In this document: piece after piece, positions 50,469 through 59,103 of the stretch
How positions within the stretch are numbered: the first letter of the stretch is position 1
Layout of the letters: the number at the start of each line of letters is the position of its first letter
Source: Bacillota bacterium
Lineage (GTDB): Bacteria > Bacillota > Clostridia > Christensenellales > Christensenellaceae
Reading direction: 5' to 3'
DNA length: 64,000 bases
Assembly: GCA_023393165.1 (NCBI GenBank)
Contig: JAEWMJ010000014.1
Coordinates: 1-64,000, forward strand
Notes under the pieces: model-generated
Told to the model about the DNA's origin: nothing
Databases searched by the model: none
Seen by the model: the letters and a program-made list of their open reading frames with translations, nothing else
Made by a program: the position numbers and the translations under genes

Positions 50469-50679
50469 TTTTCTCAAAAGGATTTATACTATTGTTGATG
50501 AAATAATTACCATAGTTGTTGTTGACTATTGAAAGATTACTTTCTAAAATTATTACATATAGCCAATTTCCCCACGAGAGTGTAACATTTGTTGTACTGT
50601 ATATAATAGAAATAAGAACGTACACTTTGTATCAAGAGAGTCAAAAGACCTGGAGCACTCCTTACTCCAACGCCCTCAC

Positions 50680-50717
50680 CCGGGTCATTCTGAGCGGAGC
50701 GAAGAATCCGTACGGTT
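50680..50717. repeat. Dispersed repeat R2, copy b
   Basis: CGGGTCATTCTGAGCGG followed by AGCGAAGAATCCGTACGG. A degraded GIY-YIG start follows 38 bases later, as it does after copy c. Confidence 0.88.
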
Positions 50718-50754
50718 GGATAGCAACCTTTACCTTGTATAGTGGCATTCTTTA

Positions 50755-50799
50755 TTGTACTATGTGTATATCATCAATAACTTTTTAAAACTAACTTTG
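50755..50799 (+). pseudogene. 5' remnant of a GIY-YIG nuclease gene
   Basis: Read from 50755 the codons give L-YYVYIINN-F-L, matching the first residues of the fragment at 51543 (MYYVYIITN). The start codon is ATTG instead of ATG and the similarity ends after about nine residues. Its distance from repeat R2 equals that in the second copy. Confidence 0.55.
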
Positions 50800-50830
50800 A
50801 TTGCGCAATATAAATATGGAGGAAAAACCC

Positions 50831-51352
50831 TTGAACAATCAGGATATAGCAAGCCTTAAACGGCGGTTTTTAGCTTTGATATTGGATTTTATTGTGATTG
50901 TCTGTTACTGCGCGATATTGTTCGGCGTCAGTATGCTTGTATATAATACGGTTTTGGGCGGTATTCCAAGTTTTAATGAGTTTCAAATGAATTTGGTTTC
51001 GTTAACCTTAATCGTCCCTGTTGTGTTGTACTCCATTATTACGGAATCGTCTGCGAAACACGCCACCCTGGGAAAAAGAAAAATGAAAATAAAAGTCGCG
51101 TCAATGTCCGGTCAAGTCCGGTTGCGGCAGATCGTTGTACGAAACATTATAAAATTCCTCCCGTGGCAGCTCGCGCATATGGTCATTTTCCATGCCTTTG
51201 CGCTGCAATGGGAACTAAGTCCTTTCTGGTCGGCGCTGCTGATTATATCAACCCTATTGCCTGTATTGTGGATTCTTTTTCTCTTCAGAAAAGACCGCAG
51301 GGGCCTTCACGACTTGATTGCGGGAACAGTGGTTAAAAATATGTACCTCTAA
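50831..51352 (+). CDS. RDD-family membrane protein
   Basis: 173 residues; helices near 15-40, 58-78, 118-135 and 138-156. Arg-Asp-Asp features: LKRRFLALILDFIVIV, ATLGKRKMKIKV, RQIVVRNIIKFLPW, DRRGLHDLIAGTVV. Start taken at TTG 50831, eight bases after GGAGG; in-frame ATG at 50816 precedes that site. Function of RDD proteins varies (some are ion antiporters); no partner gene is adjacent. Confidence 0.85.
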   Translation: MNNQDIASLKRRFLALILDFIVIVCYCAILFGVSMLVYNTVLGGIPSFNEFQMNLVSLTLIVPVVLYSIITESSAKHATLGKRKMKIKVASMSGQVRLRQIVVRNIIKFLPWQLAHMVIFHAFALQWELSPFWSALLIISTLLPVLWILFLFRKDRRGLHDLIAGTVVKNMYL

Positions 51353-51467
51353 GCCCGGACACCTTGATTAAAAGTCAAGTGCTCAAGATACGCTCTTTGC
51401 TCCATCGCCCCTGCCCGTGCTCCTGCTTCGCTATGGATTCATACTTCATGTACTCTAACGCGCTCGC

Positions 51468-51508
51468 CGGGTCATCCTGAGCGAAGTCGAAGGATCTGTA
51501 CACTTGAT
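51468..51508. repeat. Dispersed repeat R2, copy c
   Basis: CCGGGTCATCCTGAGCGAAG followed by TCGAAGGATCTGTACAC. Divergent in the GAAGTCGAAGGATC half. Followed by the GIY-YIG fragment. Confidence 0.85.
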
Positions 51509-51542
51509 AACTGTCTTTGGTTTGTTCGGGAGGTGACGCTTA

Positions 51543-51662
51543 ATGTACTATGTATATATAATCACTAACTGGAACAATAAAATACTGTATGCCGGTATCA
51601 CAAATAATCTTGAACGCCGCATTTACGAACATAAAAACAAATGGCACGACCTATCCTTATAA
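51543..51662 (+). pseudogene. Truncated GIY-YIG endonuclease gene
   Basis: 39 codons from ATG 51543 with a good site (GGGAGGTGA): MYYVYIITNWNN, KILYAGITNN, LERRIYEHKNKW, then HDLSL and TAA. This is the N-terminal half of the small UvrC-like GIY-YIG family (about 85-95 residues): the GIY-like YVYI and YAG motifs and the Arg of LERR are present, the rest is missing. No continuation was found in the other frames through 51760. Probably inactive. Confidence 0.8.
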
Positions 51663-51800
51663 AATCATTAACAAAATCCTTTTTACATAAACTCATTCCA
51701 AACAATGGCATAGAAATCTTTGCATCCTTTTTATCAGTTGGAGCAACATAATATCAGCCAAAAAAAATAATTTATGGCAAGGTAAAAGGAGGCAATAATC

Positions 51801-52727
51801 TTGAAAAAAACACTATCTTTTCTATTGATACTTTCATTATGTCTGATGATTTTATTCGGCTGTTCAACACCGGATTCGGAAATGACCGAGCCCAAAGCCG
51901 GCGGACAGGACACGGCGGACGCGACTCCCACGCCCGCGGCTGCGGGGCCCCTGAAAGTGCATTTTATCTATGTCGGCCAGGGCGACGCGTCCTTTATCGA
52001 ATTCCCGGACGGCCAGACTATGCTGATAGACGCGGGCCCGGCGGAACAGGGCGCAAAAGTTGTGGATTACATCAGCAGCCTTGGCTATACAAAGATCGAC
52101 TATGTGGTCGGAACGCATCCGCATACGGACCATATCGGCGGCCTTCTGGACGTGCTGAGATCATTTGATATCGGAAGCGTGTATATGCCGGACGCGCCGT
52201 CCGAAGTCAAAACATACGCCGATCTGATGCAGCTGATCCAGGAAAACGGACTGACGCTGGTTACGGCGGCAAAAGACGTGGAGATAAAACCCGGATTCGC
52301 GGTCATACTGGCGCCGGAACAGATAAGCAAAGACATGAACGATAATTCGGCTGTTGTGCGCGTTACTTACGGAAACACAAACTTTCTTTTTATGGGAGAC
52401 GCGTCCAAGAATGTGGAGGGGCAGCTTGCCGGGGATATAAAAGCGGACGTGCTCAAAGTCGGGAACCACGGCAGCAGCTACGCGTCCTCGCCTGAGTTTA
52501 TCGCCAGGGTAAGCCCCAAAATAGCGGTCATACCCTGCGGCAAGAACAACCAGTATAAACTGCCCAACGGGATCACGATCAAAACGCTCCGCGACGCGGG
52601 CGCAAAAATATACGAGACAAGCCTGAATGGAAACGTAACGGTCACTTCGGACGGCACAAATGTAACGGCGGATTCGGAAGCGCTGCCGGATGAGGAGCTG
52701 GATAAGCAGGAGAAAAACATAAAATAA
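51801..52727 (+). CDS. Extracellular ComEC-like metallo-beta-lactamase lipoprotein
   Basis: 308 residues. Signal peptide with lipobox LFGC (C near 21), a Thr/Pro linker (to ~48), then the MBL fold of the ComEC C-terminal type: VHFIYVGQGDASFIEFPDGQTMLIDAG, zinc motif THPHTDHIGG, NDNSAVVRVTYGNTNFLFMGDA, LKVGNHGSSYASS. Free-standing relatives may be surface nucleases or phosphodiesterases. Start is TTG 51801 with AAAGGAGG ten bases upstream. No comEA or comEC core near. Confidence 0.88.
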   Translation: MKKTLSFLLILSLCLMILFGCSTPDSEMTEPKAGGQDTADATPTPAAAGPLKVHFIYVGQGDASFIEFPDGQTMLIDAGPAEQGAKVVDYISSLGYTKIDYVVGTHPHTDHIGGLLDVLRSFDIGSVYMPDAPSEVKTYADLMQLIQENGLTLVTAAKDVEIKPGFAVILAPEQISKDMNDNSAVVRVTYGNTNFLFMGDASKNVEGQLAGDIKADVLKVGNHGSSYASSPEFIARVSPKIAVIPCGKNNQYKLPNGITIKTLRDAGAKIYETSLNGNVTVTSDGTNVTADSEALPDEELDKQEKNIK

Positions 52728-52807
52728 TAACTCTGGGCGCTGATAAACCCCAACTACTTTGTTATTTTTCCGCTTATACCTCCGCGTTCACGCGCGGTTG
52801 GTGAGTA

Positions 52808-52865
52808 ATATTAAGGTTTCGGCACTTACGCTTGTGATTCGCACTTCGTGTAAGTTGCTTTATAG
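52808..52865. repeat. Dispersed repeat R5, copy 2
   Basis: Same core CACTTACGCTTGTGATTCG as 13726-13775, arms ACTTACG (52824-52830) and CGTGTAAGT (52847-52855). Confidence 0.75.
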
Positions 52866-52957
52866 GGCTGCCCTCGTGCTTATCTCATGCTCAGTGAGCC
52901 TTCGCCTTCCTCTTTCCGTCACCGGCGGCGGTCGGCCCGCTCTCAAAATGCCTTGGC

Positions 52958-52994
52958 TGGGGTCCCCGAAAAATCGTAGATTTTTGGGGTGGGG
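52958..52994. repeat. Dispersed repeat R6, copy 2 (inverted)
   Basis: CCCCGAAAAATC, GTA loop, GATTTTTGGGG; reverse orientation to 34322-34357. Confidence 0.8.
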
Positions 52995-53062
52995 TAATGG
53001 GGCTCTCAGCGCCCTTCATAAATAAAAGAAAACTCATAATTTAAGTAAACTTTTAATGAATT

Positions 53063-53086
53063 AGGCGATTATTTCGCCTTTTTTTA
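53063..53086 (+). terminator. Intrinsic terminator
   Basis: AGGCGA (53063-53068), loop TTATT, TCGCCT (53074-53079), then a run of T. Confidence 0.85.
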
Positions 53087-53161
53087 TACAATAAAGGAAC
53101 GGTTTGCCTTTTTCAGTATTAAAGAGTATTATTTTGTTATATTGATCCGGAGGTTAAACAT

Positions 53162-53665
53162 ATGCAGCTCGAAGTCTTTTTCGATTACGCCTGCCCGTAC
53201 TGCTATCGGGGCCACGAATATATAAAAGAACTCCATCCGCATTACTCCGGGATCGAAATCGTCTGGCGTCCGTGCGAATCGCACCCGAGGCCCGAACGCT
53301 ACGGCCGCCACAGCGACCTTTGCATCCGGGGGATGTTTTTCACGCTTGACCATGGCGCGGATATCTGGGCATACCATGAAAGGATGTACAGGGCGGCAAT
53401 CAGGGACAGGCTCGATATAGAAAACATCGGCGTTCTGGCGGACTGCGTCAAAGGACTGCTGGATGCCCAGGCTTTCCGCAATGCGCTGCAAAGCGGAGAA
53501 TATATAAAAGAACTTAATGACGCCAACAGTTACGCGTACGGCAAATCCGGCGTCTGGGCGGTGCCGTCTTACCGTATGAACGGCAGAAAGCTCGATTCCA
53601 TAGAGGACGTCGGCGTTTCAAAAAAGCAGCTTGCGGATTTTATGGATACAGTAAAACATGCTTGA
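53162..53665 (+). CDS. DsbA/FrnE-family thioredoxin-fold oxidoreductase
   Basis: 167 residues, cytoplasmic (no signal). Active site DYACPYCYRG at 8-17 on a DsbA-type fold with a long helical insert, and cis-Pro AVPSYRMNG near 140. FrnE/2-hydroxychromene isomerase relatives use the CxxC for thiol-disulfide or glutathione chemistry. GGAGG precedes the ATG. The nitroreductase gene follows 62 bases later, fitting a small redox cluster. Confidence 0.9.
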   Translation: MQLEVFFDYACPYCYRGHEYIKELHPHYSGIEIVWRPCESHPRPERYGRHSDLCIRGMFFTLDHGADIWAYHERMYRAAIRDRLDIENIGVLADCVKGLLDAQAFRNALQSGEYIKELNDANSYAYGKSGVWAVPSYRMNGRKLDSIEDVGVSKKQLADFMDTVKHA

Positions 53666-53727
53666 TTTAAACCGACAGTTGAAAAGATAATACAATGAAA
53701 GCAGCGCTTTCAATCGGAGGAATTATA

Positions 53728-54255
53728 TTGGATTTTTTGGAACTTGCAAAACAGAGGTGTACGACAAGGGGATTTACGGATAAACAAATCGATCAAAAAG
53801 ACCTTGAGGGGATTTTATCCGCCGGCCGCGTGGCGCCGACCGCCTGTAACCGGCAGCCGCAGCGCATCATCGCCGTGCAGAGGCCGGAAAATATTCTTAA
53901 GATTCAAAAAGCTTATCAGACTTTCGGCTCCGGGTGCGTCCTCATCGTCTGCAGGGATACGAGGGACGCTTTGATAAGGCCTTTTGACGGCAAATGTTCG
54001 GGCGACCTGGATATCGGCATTGTTTGTGATCACATGATGCTTGCCGCAAGGGAACTCGGCATAGGAAGCGTTATGGTGGGGTTGTTTGATCCGCATATTA
54101 TCAGGGAAGAATTCAACATACCCCAATACATCGAGCCCACCGCGTTGCTGATCCTGGGTTATCCAGAAAAGGGATTTTTAAGCCCCGAGCGCCATAACGC
54201 AGAAAGAAAACCTCTTGAGGATACCGTAATGTATGAGGGTTATCGGGAGGATTAA
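53728..54255 (+). CDS. Nitroreductase-family FMN protein
   Basis: 175 residues: FLELAKQRCTTRGFTDKQID.., APTACNRQPQRIIAV, DIGIVCDHMMLAARELGIGSVMVGLF, ALLILGYPEKG. The RxTRxF-like N-terminus, PTACNRQP and LGY motifs bind FMN. Start set at TTG 53728 with GGAGG seven bases upstream; ATG 53695 lacks a site. Reduces nitro- or quinone-like compounds with NAD(P)H in known members. Confidence 0.9.
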   Translation: MDFLELAKQRCTTRGFTDKQIDQKDLEGILSAGRVAPTACNRQPQRIIAVQRPENILKIQKAYQTFGSGCVLIVCRDTRDALIRPFDGKCSGDLDIGIVCDHMMLAARELGIGSVMVGLFDPHIIREEFNIPQYIEPTALLILGYPEKGFLSPERHNAERKPLEDTVMYEGYRED

Positions 54256-54271
54256 AGGAAAAATAACGGAT

Positions 54272-54946
54272 ATGAAACTTCCCATGCTGCATAACGCGGA
54301 CGAGCTGGAAAAGCTGGTGGAAGAAATAGGTTTTCTTCCGTTTTTTAAAAATGAGATCAAAGGGTATTCCGTTGAGGAGTGCACTCCTGCAGGGTACTGG
54401 TTTGTGGACGGCGTGGACGGCCCCTGGGAATGGAAGGGCCAAATCGCCTCGAGGCGCAAGGTCGCCTATGCGAAGCTGTTCGATAAAAAAGCCGGTTACG
54501 TCAGCCGGGAGTGGTATCCCGAACTTGCAAACTACAGGCGGAACGGGCAGGACTTTGAAGACCGGTACCGGGAAGGCCTGTCCTCTTATAAAGACAAGGA
54601 ACTTATCGATATCCTGCGCAAAAAGGGCTCATGCCTGTCCGTTGAATTAAAACGCCTCTTAAATTACGGCAGGGAAGGGAACAGCGGGTTTGAAACTGCC
54701 GTTACCCGCCTTCAGATGCAAACCTATATTACGGTTCAGGATTTCGAATACAAACTGAACCGCTTCGGGCAGCCTTACGGCTGGGGGATCGCGCGGTACG
54801 CGGCAAGCGGGGACTGGCTGGGGGAGGATCTGGTGACGGCGTCCTATGATTTGGACCCTTACGACTCTAAAGAGTATATCAAAAAGCATCTGAAGAGTTT
54901 GTTGCCGCAGGCCTCGGAAGAGCAGATCGAAAAGCTGATCCGGTAG
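54272..54946 (+). CDS. AlkZ-related protein
   Basis: 224 residues: MLHNADELEKLVEEIGFLPFFKNEIKGYSVEECTPAGYWF, DGPWEWKGQIASRRKVAYAKLFDKKAGYVSREWYPELANYRRNG, then winged-helix-like segments (LRKKGSCLSVELKRLL). This matches proteins annotated as AlkZ-related, after the DNA interstrand-crosslink glycosylase AlkZ; activity is unproven for this branch. ATG 54272 chosen over ATG 54233, which overlaps the nitroreductase gene. Confidence 0.75.
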   Translation: MKLPMLHNADELEKLVEEIGFLPFFKNEIKGYSVEECTPAGYWFVDGVDGPWEWKGQIASRRKVAYAKLFDKKAGYVSREWYPELANYRRNGQDFEDRYREGLSSYKDKELIDILRKKGSCLSVELKRLLNYGREGNSGFETAVTRLQMQTYITVQDFEYKLNRFGQPYGWGIARYAASGDWLGEDLVTASYDLDPYDSKEYIKKHLKSLLPQASEEQIEKLIR

Positions 54947-55013
54947 GCGATATAAAATAGCCGTATGTCACTAGGCGCGGCCTCCTTATTTTTTAACATA
55001 AAGGAAACAAACA

Positions 55014-55490
55014 ATGGGATTTTCATTCGCAGGATTCATTATAGCGGCAGCCGTTTTTGCGCCTAACCTGCTCTTCATATTTTTTCCGCCCGGGAATACG
55101 CCTGAAGGATTAAAGGATAAGGGCGCGTTCTTTACGGTATTGGAAAGGCTCGGGCAGGCCGGGTGCATTGTGCTGCTCTTGATTTCAAGGGACAGCTTCA
55201 GCTCTTTGAGCGTAAACTTATGGTTTTTATTAATGGCGTTTTGCATCGTCGCGTATTATTGCCTTTGGATCAGGTATATTGCGCTTGGGCGCGGGTTTTA
55301 CCTGCTTTTCAAGCCTCTTGCAATGATACCCGTCCCCATGGCGGTATTCCCCGTGCTTGCGTTCGCCTTTGCGGCGCTTCTCGGAAGATCGGTATGGCTG
55401 GGCATTGCGGTGATCCTGCTTGCAATCGGCCATATCGCGAACAGCTTACATACGTACAAACTTGTGAAAAAAACAGAACCGGAAAAATAA
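55014..55490 (+). CDS. Membrane protein of unknown function (about five helices)
   Basis: 158 residues; hydrophobic stretches at about 4-24, 46-58, 68-86, 96-122 and 126-145. FSFAGFIIAAAVFAPNLLFIFFPPGNTPEG is a recognisable N-terminus shared by clostridial hypothetical proteins, but the role is unknown to me. ATAAAGGAA precedes the ATG. Confidence 0.7.
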   Translation: MGFSFAGFIIAAAVFAPNLLFIFFPPGNTPEGLKDKGAFFTVLERLGQAGCIVLLLISRDSFSSLSVNLWFLLMAFCIVAYYCLWIRYIALGRGFYLLFKPLAMIPVPMAVFPVLAFAFAALLGRSVWLGIAVILLAIGHIANSLHTYKLVKKTEPEK

Positions 55491-55636
55491 ACCCGGTTTT
55501 TTAAAACGGTTATTTCAAAGCGTCCGAATATAAATCAAGGTATATTTTTTATAAAGATCGTTTCAAACTCATGGAAGCGCCGCAAATTGGTTACAATACA
55601 GGAAGAACCCAGCTAAATGTCAAAAGGTGATTTAGA

Positions 55637-58096
55637 ATGGCCGCATTGGAAGAATACAACCGGAAAAGAAATTTTCAAAAAACCGGCGAACCTGAAGGAA
55701 AAACGGGAAAGCCGCAAAAACGCCTGCGGTTTGCCGTCCAGCACCATATAGCCAGCCGGGACCACTTCGACCTGCGCCTCGAATGGAAGGGCGCTCTTTT
55801 AAGCTGGGCGGTGCCCAAGGGGCCTTCCTATAAACCGCAGGATAAGAGGCTCGCCGTACAGGTGGAAGACCATCCCCTGGATTACAGGAACTTTGAGGGA
55901 ACTATTCCAAAGGGGGAGTACGGCGGCGGAGTCGTGATGCTCTGGGATGAAGGCTTCTGGGAACCTCTGGAGGATGTGGATAAAGGACTCGGCGGGGGTT
56001 CCCTTAAATTTGTTCTGAAAGGCAGAAGGCTCAGGGGAAAATGGGCCTTGGTCCGGATGAAGGCAAAAGAGGGCCGGGATGAAAACAACTGGCTTTTGTT
56101 CAAAGAAAGAGACGAATTCGCAAAAACCGACGGCGGGATTTCAGATTTCATCACCAGCATAAGGAGCGGGCGCACAATGGCGGAAATAGAACAGGGCGGG
56201 GAAGAAAAAATAAATGCCGCGGTAAATCCCTTCGGCAGGGCCGATGTGCAGCTTGCCAAATTTGTCAGTGCGGTCCCGGAGGGCGGCGGCTGGCTTTACG
56301 AGCTCAAATACGACGGCTACAGGATCATGGCGTTTGCGGAAGGCGGGAGCGTCCGGCTCATAACCAGGAACGGGAAAGACTATACCGGGCAGTTTCAGAA
56401 TGTCGCGGATTCCCTCGTCGATTTGGCCGCCGGAAGGGCGATGGTACTGGACGGGGAAATGGCGGTCACGGACGCGGAGGGCAGGACGGATTTCCAGGCC
56501 CTGCAAAGCTATATGAAAAATCCCGGGGGCAAAAACCTTACCTATATCGTCTTTGATCTCCTGGCGCTGGACGGGGCGGACCTCCGGGGACGCCGCCTGA
56601 TAGAAAGAAAAGAAATGCTTGAAGACCTCATGCGGGATTGTCCCCATAACCTCCACTACAGCAGGCATGTCGCGGAAAACGGCAGGGAGAGCCTGCTTGC
56701 CGCATGCGAAGGAAATATGGAAGGGATCATAGGAAAAAAAGCGGATTCCGTATACAGCGGGAAAAGAAACGGCGACTGGATCAAGTTAAAATGCGATACC
56801 AGGCAGGAATTCGTCATAGGGGGGTATACGCTTTCAGATAAAAAAACAAGCGGGATAAGCTCTCTTCTCCTGGGCGTCTACGAGGGAAAGGATCTGGTCT
56901 ACGCCGGCCGCGCCGGAACGGGCCTGACCCAAAAGACCATGCAGGAGCTTTTGAAAAAGTTTGAAAGTATCCGGCGGGAAACGCCTCCTTTTAAACAGCC
57001 GCCCGGAATCAGGAAGAATGAAAAAGCAACATGGCTTGAACCTGCGCTGGCCGCGGAAATCAAGTTTGCGGAATGGACCGAAGAAAACCTGCTGCGGCAG
57101 GCAAGCTTCAAGGGCCTGCGGGCGGACAAGGACCCAAAGAGCATAAAAAAGGAAACTGCGGACGGCGATAATGCGGACGAAAAAACGGAGGAGGAGCAGC
57201 CGCCCCGCAAAGCGGAGAAATCAATGAAAGACAATGGAAAAAGCATCAAAATCAACGGAATAACAATCACCAGCCCGGACAAGGTAATATTTGAGGATCC
57301 CCTGATCACAAAAGAGGACGTGGTCCGGTATTACGGCAAGGCCGCGGAGCGCATGCTGCCTTATGTGGGCGGCAGGATCCTCAGCATCGTGCGCTGCCCC
57401 AAGGGAATATCCGGTTCCTGCTTCTATAAAAAACATCCCGGCCCGGACAACAAAGGGATCGTTAGGATACCGGTCGTGGACAGCGGCGGAGAAGAGGAGT
57501 ATTACTTCTATATAGAAGACGCGTCCGGGCTCATCTACGAGGCGCAGATGGGCACGCTCGAATTCCATGCCTGGGGAAGCCGCGCGAAGGATCTTGAAAA
57601 GCCGGATATGATGGTGTTTGATCTGGATCCGGACGAGGGACTGGACCTTAAAAGGGTGCGCCAGGGCGTGCGCGATTTGAAAAGCCTGCTGGATGAGCTT
57701 TCGCTTGTCTCGTTTCTCAAGACCAGCGGAGGCAAAGGCTACCATGTGGTCATTCCCTTCAGTCCGTCCGCCAGCTGGGACGCGTTTCACGATTTCGCAA
57801 GGCATATCGCGGAAGTCATGGAGCAGAAGTGGCCGGACCGCTACACAAGCAATGTCAGAAAAGATCAGCGGAAAAACAGGATATTCATCGATTGGATTCG
57901 GAACGGCAGAGGGGCCACCAGTATTGCCCCCTATTCCTTAAGAGCGCGGAAAGGGGCCGCGGTATCCATGCCCATCACATGGAAAGAGCTGGATACGGTG
58001 GCTCCCGGCGGCGTCAATATGGCGGAAGCGCTCCGGAGGATGGGCGGCGCGGATCCGTGGAAAGATTTTTTTAATATCGATCAGCGGCTCAAATAA
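55637..58096 (+). CDS. ligD: Non-homologous end-joining DNA ligase LigD (PE-ligase-polymerase)
   Basis: 819 residues with three domains. 3'-phosphoesterase ~25-165 (VQHHIASRDHFDLRLEW, GGGVVMLWDEG, LLFKERDE). ATP-dependent ligase ~205-500, with nucleotidyl Lys 224 in ELKYDGYR, then LDGEMAV, EGIIGKKADS and WIKLK. A charged linker (~505-540), then the primase-like polymerase ~545-815 with FDLDPDEG near 661 and SGGKGYHVVIPF. The PE-Lig-Pol order is that of Pseudomonas LigD, unlike Bacillus (Lig-Pol) and Mycobacterium (Pol-PE-Lig). It repairs double-strand breaks with Ku, but no ku gene is in the window. AAAGGTG precedes the ATG. Confidence 0.96.
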   Translation: MAALEEYNRKRNFQKTGEPEGKTGKPQKRLRFAVQHHIASRDHFDLRLEWKGALLSWAVPKGPSYKPQDKRLAVQVEDHPLDYRNFEGTIPKGEYGGGVVMLWDEGFWEPLEDVDKGLGGGSLKFVLKGRRLRGKWALVRMKAKEGRDENNWLLFKERDEFAKTDGGISDFITSIRSGRTMAEIEQGGEEKINAAVNPFGRADVQLAKFVSAVPEGGGWLYELKYDGYRIMAFAEGGSVRLITRNGKDYTGQFQNVADSLVDLAAGRAMVLDGEMAVTDAEGRTDFQALQSYMKNPGGKNLTYIVFDLLALDGADLRGRRLIERKEMLEDLMRDCPHNLHYSRHVAENGRESLLAACEGNMEGIIGKKADSVYSGKRNGDWIKLKCDTRQEFVIGGYTLSDKKTSGISSLLLGVYEGKDLVYAGRAGTGLTQKTMQELLKKFESIRRETPPFKQPPGIRKNEKATWLEPALAAEIKFAEWTEENLLRQASFKGLRADKDPKSIKKETADGDNADEKTEEEQPPRKAEKSMKDNGKSIKINGITITSPDKVIFEDPLITKEDVVRYYGKAAERMLPYVGGRILSIVRCPKGISGSCFYKKHPGPDNKGIVRIPVVDSGGEEEYYFYIEDASGLIYEAQMGTLEFHAWGSRAKDLEKPDMMVFDLDPDEGLDLKRVRQGVRDLKSLLDELSLVSFLKTSGGKGYHVVIPFSPSASWDAFHDFARHIAEVMEQKWPDRYTSNVRKDQRKNRIFIDWIRNGRGATSIAPYSLRARKGAAVSMPITWKELDTVAPGGVNMAEALRRMGGADPWKDFFNIDQRLK

Positions 58097-58174
58097 GATA
58101 AATAATGGACAGAAAGCATGGATCGGGTGTATTCTATAAAATATAGTTTCATCGGATACAGAAAGGCAGAACAT

Positions 58175-58993
58175 ATGATCCATAATATCGAGCCACGAGT
58201 TTTTGACAACAGCTTCCGGCAGGAAACGCCGGATTTAGACAGCTTTATCGTATTCATAAAGGAAGGCGCCGTGCTTGCGGCGGAGAGGGAAGAGGGGATC
58301 GTTTTTCCCGGACCCGCGGGGATAGATCAGCCTCTTTTTTCCTGTACCTACCTGTTCAGCATCGACAGCCATAAATTTTTCCTCGCGCCCGCGGCGGAAC
58401 CCTTTGGAGACTTTACTTACCGCGATATGATGGAATTCCGCAAAAAAAAGCCCAAACATATGGCCTTTGCGGCGGCAGCAGCCTGCCAGCTCAATAACTG
58501 GTATACCGTCAACCGCTTCTGCGGAAGATGCGGAGGGGAGACGGTCCCGGATCAAAAAGAACGCATGCTGCGGTGCGAAAACTGCGGCAACATGATTTAT
58601 CCCAAAATATCGCCCGCGGTCATCGTAGGCGTGACGGACGGGGACAGGCTGCTCATGACAAAATACGCGGGAAGGGTATACAAAAACTATGCGCTCATAG
58701 CAGGGTTTTCGGAAATAGGAGAGCCTATAGAAGATACCGTGCGGCGTGAAGTCCTGGAGGAAGCCGGAGTCCGTGTAAAAAACATACGGTTTTACAAAAG
58801 CCAGCCGTGGCCGTTTTCAGACACCCTGCTGATGGGGTTTTACTGCGACCTCGACGGCCCGGACGCCATCGTAATGGACGAAACGGAGCTTTCGGAGGCC
58901 TCGTGGATCCGCCGGGAAGATATCGGCGTGATGGCCGACGATATCAGCCTGACAAACGAAATGATAATCCATTTCAAGGAGCATGGGGTATAA
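58175..58993 (+). CDS. nudC: NAD+ diphosphatase (NudC-type Nudix hydrolase)
   Basis: 272 residues. N-terminal NADH-like domain; zinc ribbon (CGRCGGE and LRCENCG); Nudix box GFSEIGEPIEDTVRREVLEEAGV; and the NudC-specific SQPWPFSDTLL, which distinguishes NAD(H) hydrolases from other Nudix enzymes. It splits NAD(H) or removes NAD caps from RNA. Start at ATG 58175 (GAAAGG upstream); the ATG at 58118 is not preceded by a site. A copy of repeat R7 begins eight bases after the stop. Confidence 0.95.
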   Translation: MIHNIEPRVFDNSFRQETPDLDSFIVFIKEGAVLAAEREEGIVFPGPAGIDQPLFSCTYLFSIDSHKFFLAPAAEPFGDFTYRDMMEFRKKKPKHMAFAAAAACQLNNWYTVNRFCGRCGGETVPDQKERMLRCENCGNMIYPKISPAVIVGVTDGDRLLMTKYAGRVYKNYALIAGFSEIGEPIEDTVRREVLEEAGVRVKNIRFYKSQPWPFSDTLLMGFYCDLDGPDAIVMDETELSEASWIRREDIGVMADDISLTNEMIIHFKEHGV

Positions 58994-59001
58994 GGGAATA
59001 C

Positions 59002-59027
59002 ATCGGAATCTCCCTTCCATCCTCCTA
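59002..59027. repeat. Dispersed repeat R7, copy 2 (right half)
   Basis: ATCGGAATCTCCCTTCC then TCCTCCT, matching the right arm of the hairpin at 13504-13554; a further CCCGAATCAC piece at 59097 also resembles sequence downstream of copy 1. Confidence 0.65.
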
Positions 59028-59103
59028 CAAAAAAGAAAAAAGGAATGCTCATATTATAATTGGCGCTATATCGTAATCCGCAAAAGAAAAAGTCCCGCCC
59101 GAA

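Larger units (their letters stand above)
52728..53161. other. Repeat-bearing intergenic region
   Basis: 434 bp without a gene: R5 copy 2 (52808-52865), CACCGGCGGCGG pieces, R6 copy 2 (52958-52994), and a terminator at 53063-53086. Confidence 0.7.

Noticed and set aside
51665..51752. Possible continuation of the GIY-YIG gene in another frame
   Set aside because: Translation in each frame lacks the C-terminal half of the family; one frame gives a hydrophobic stretch ending at TAA without resemblance to anything I know.
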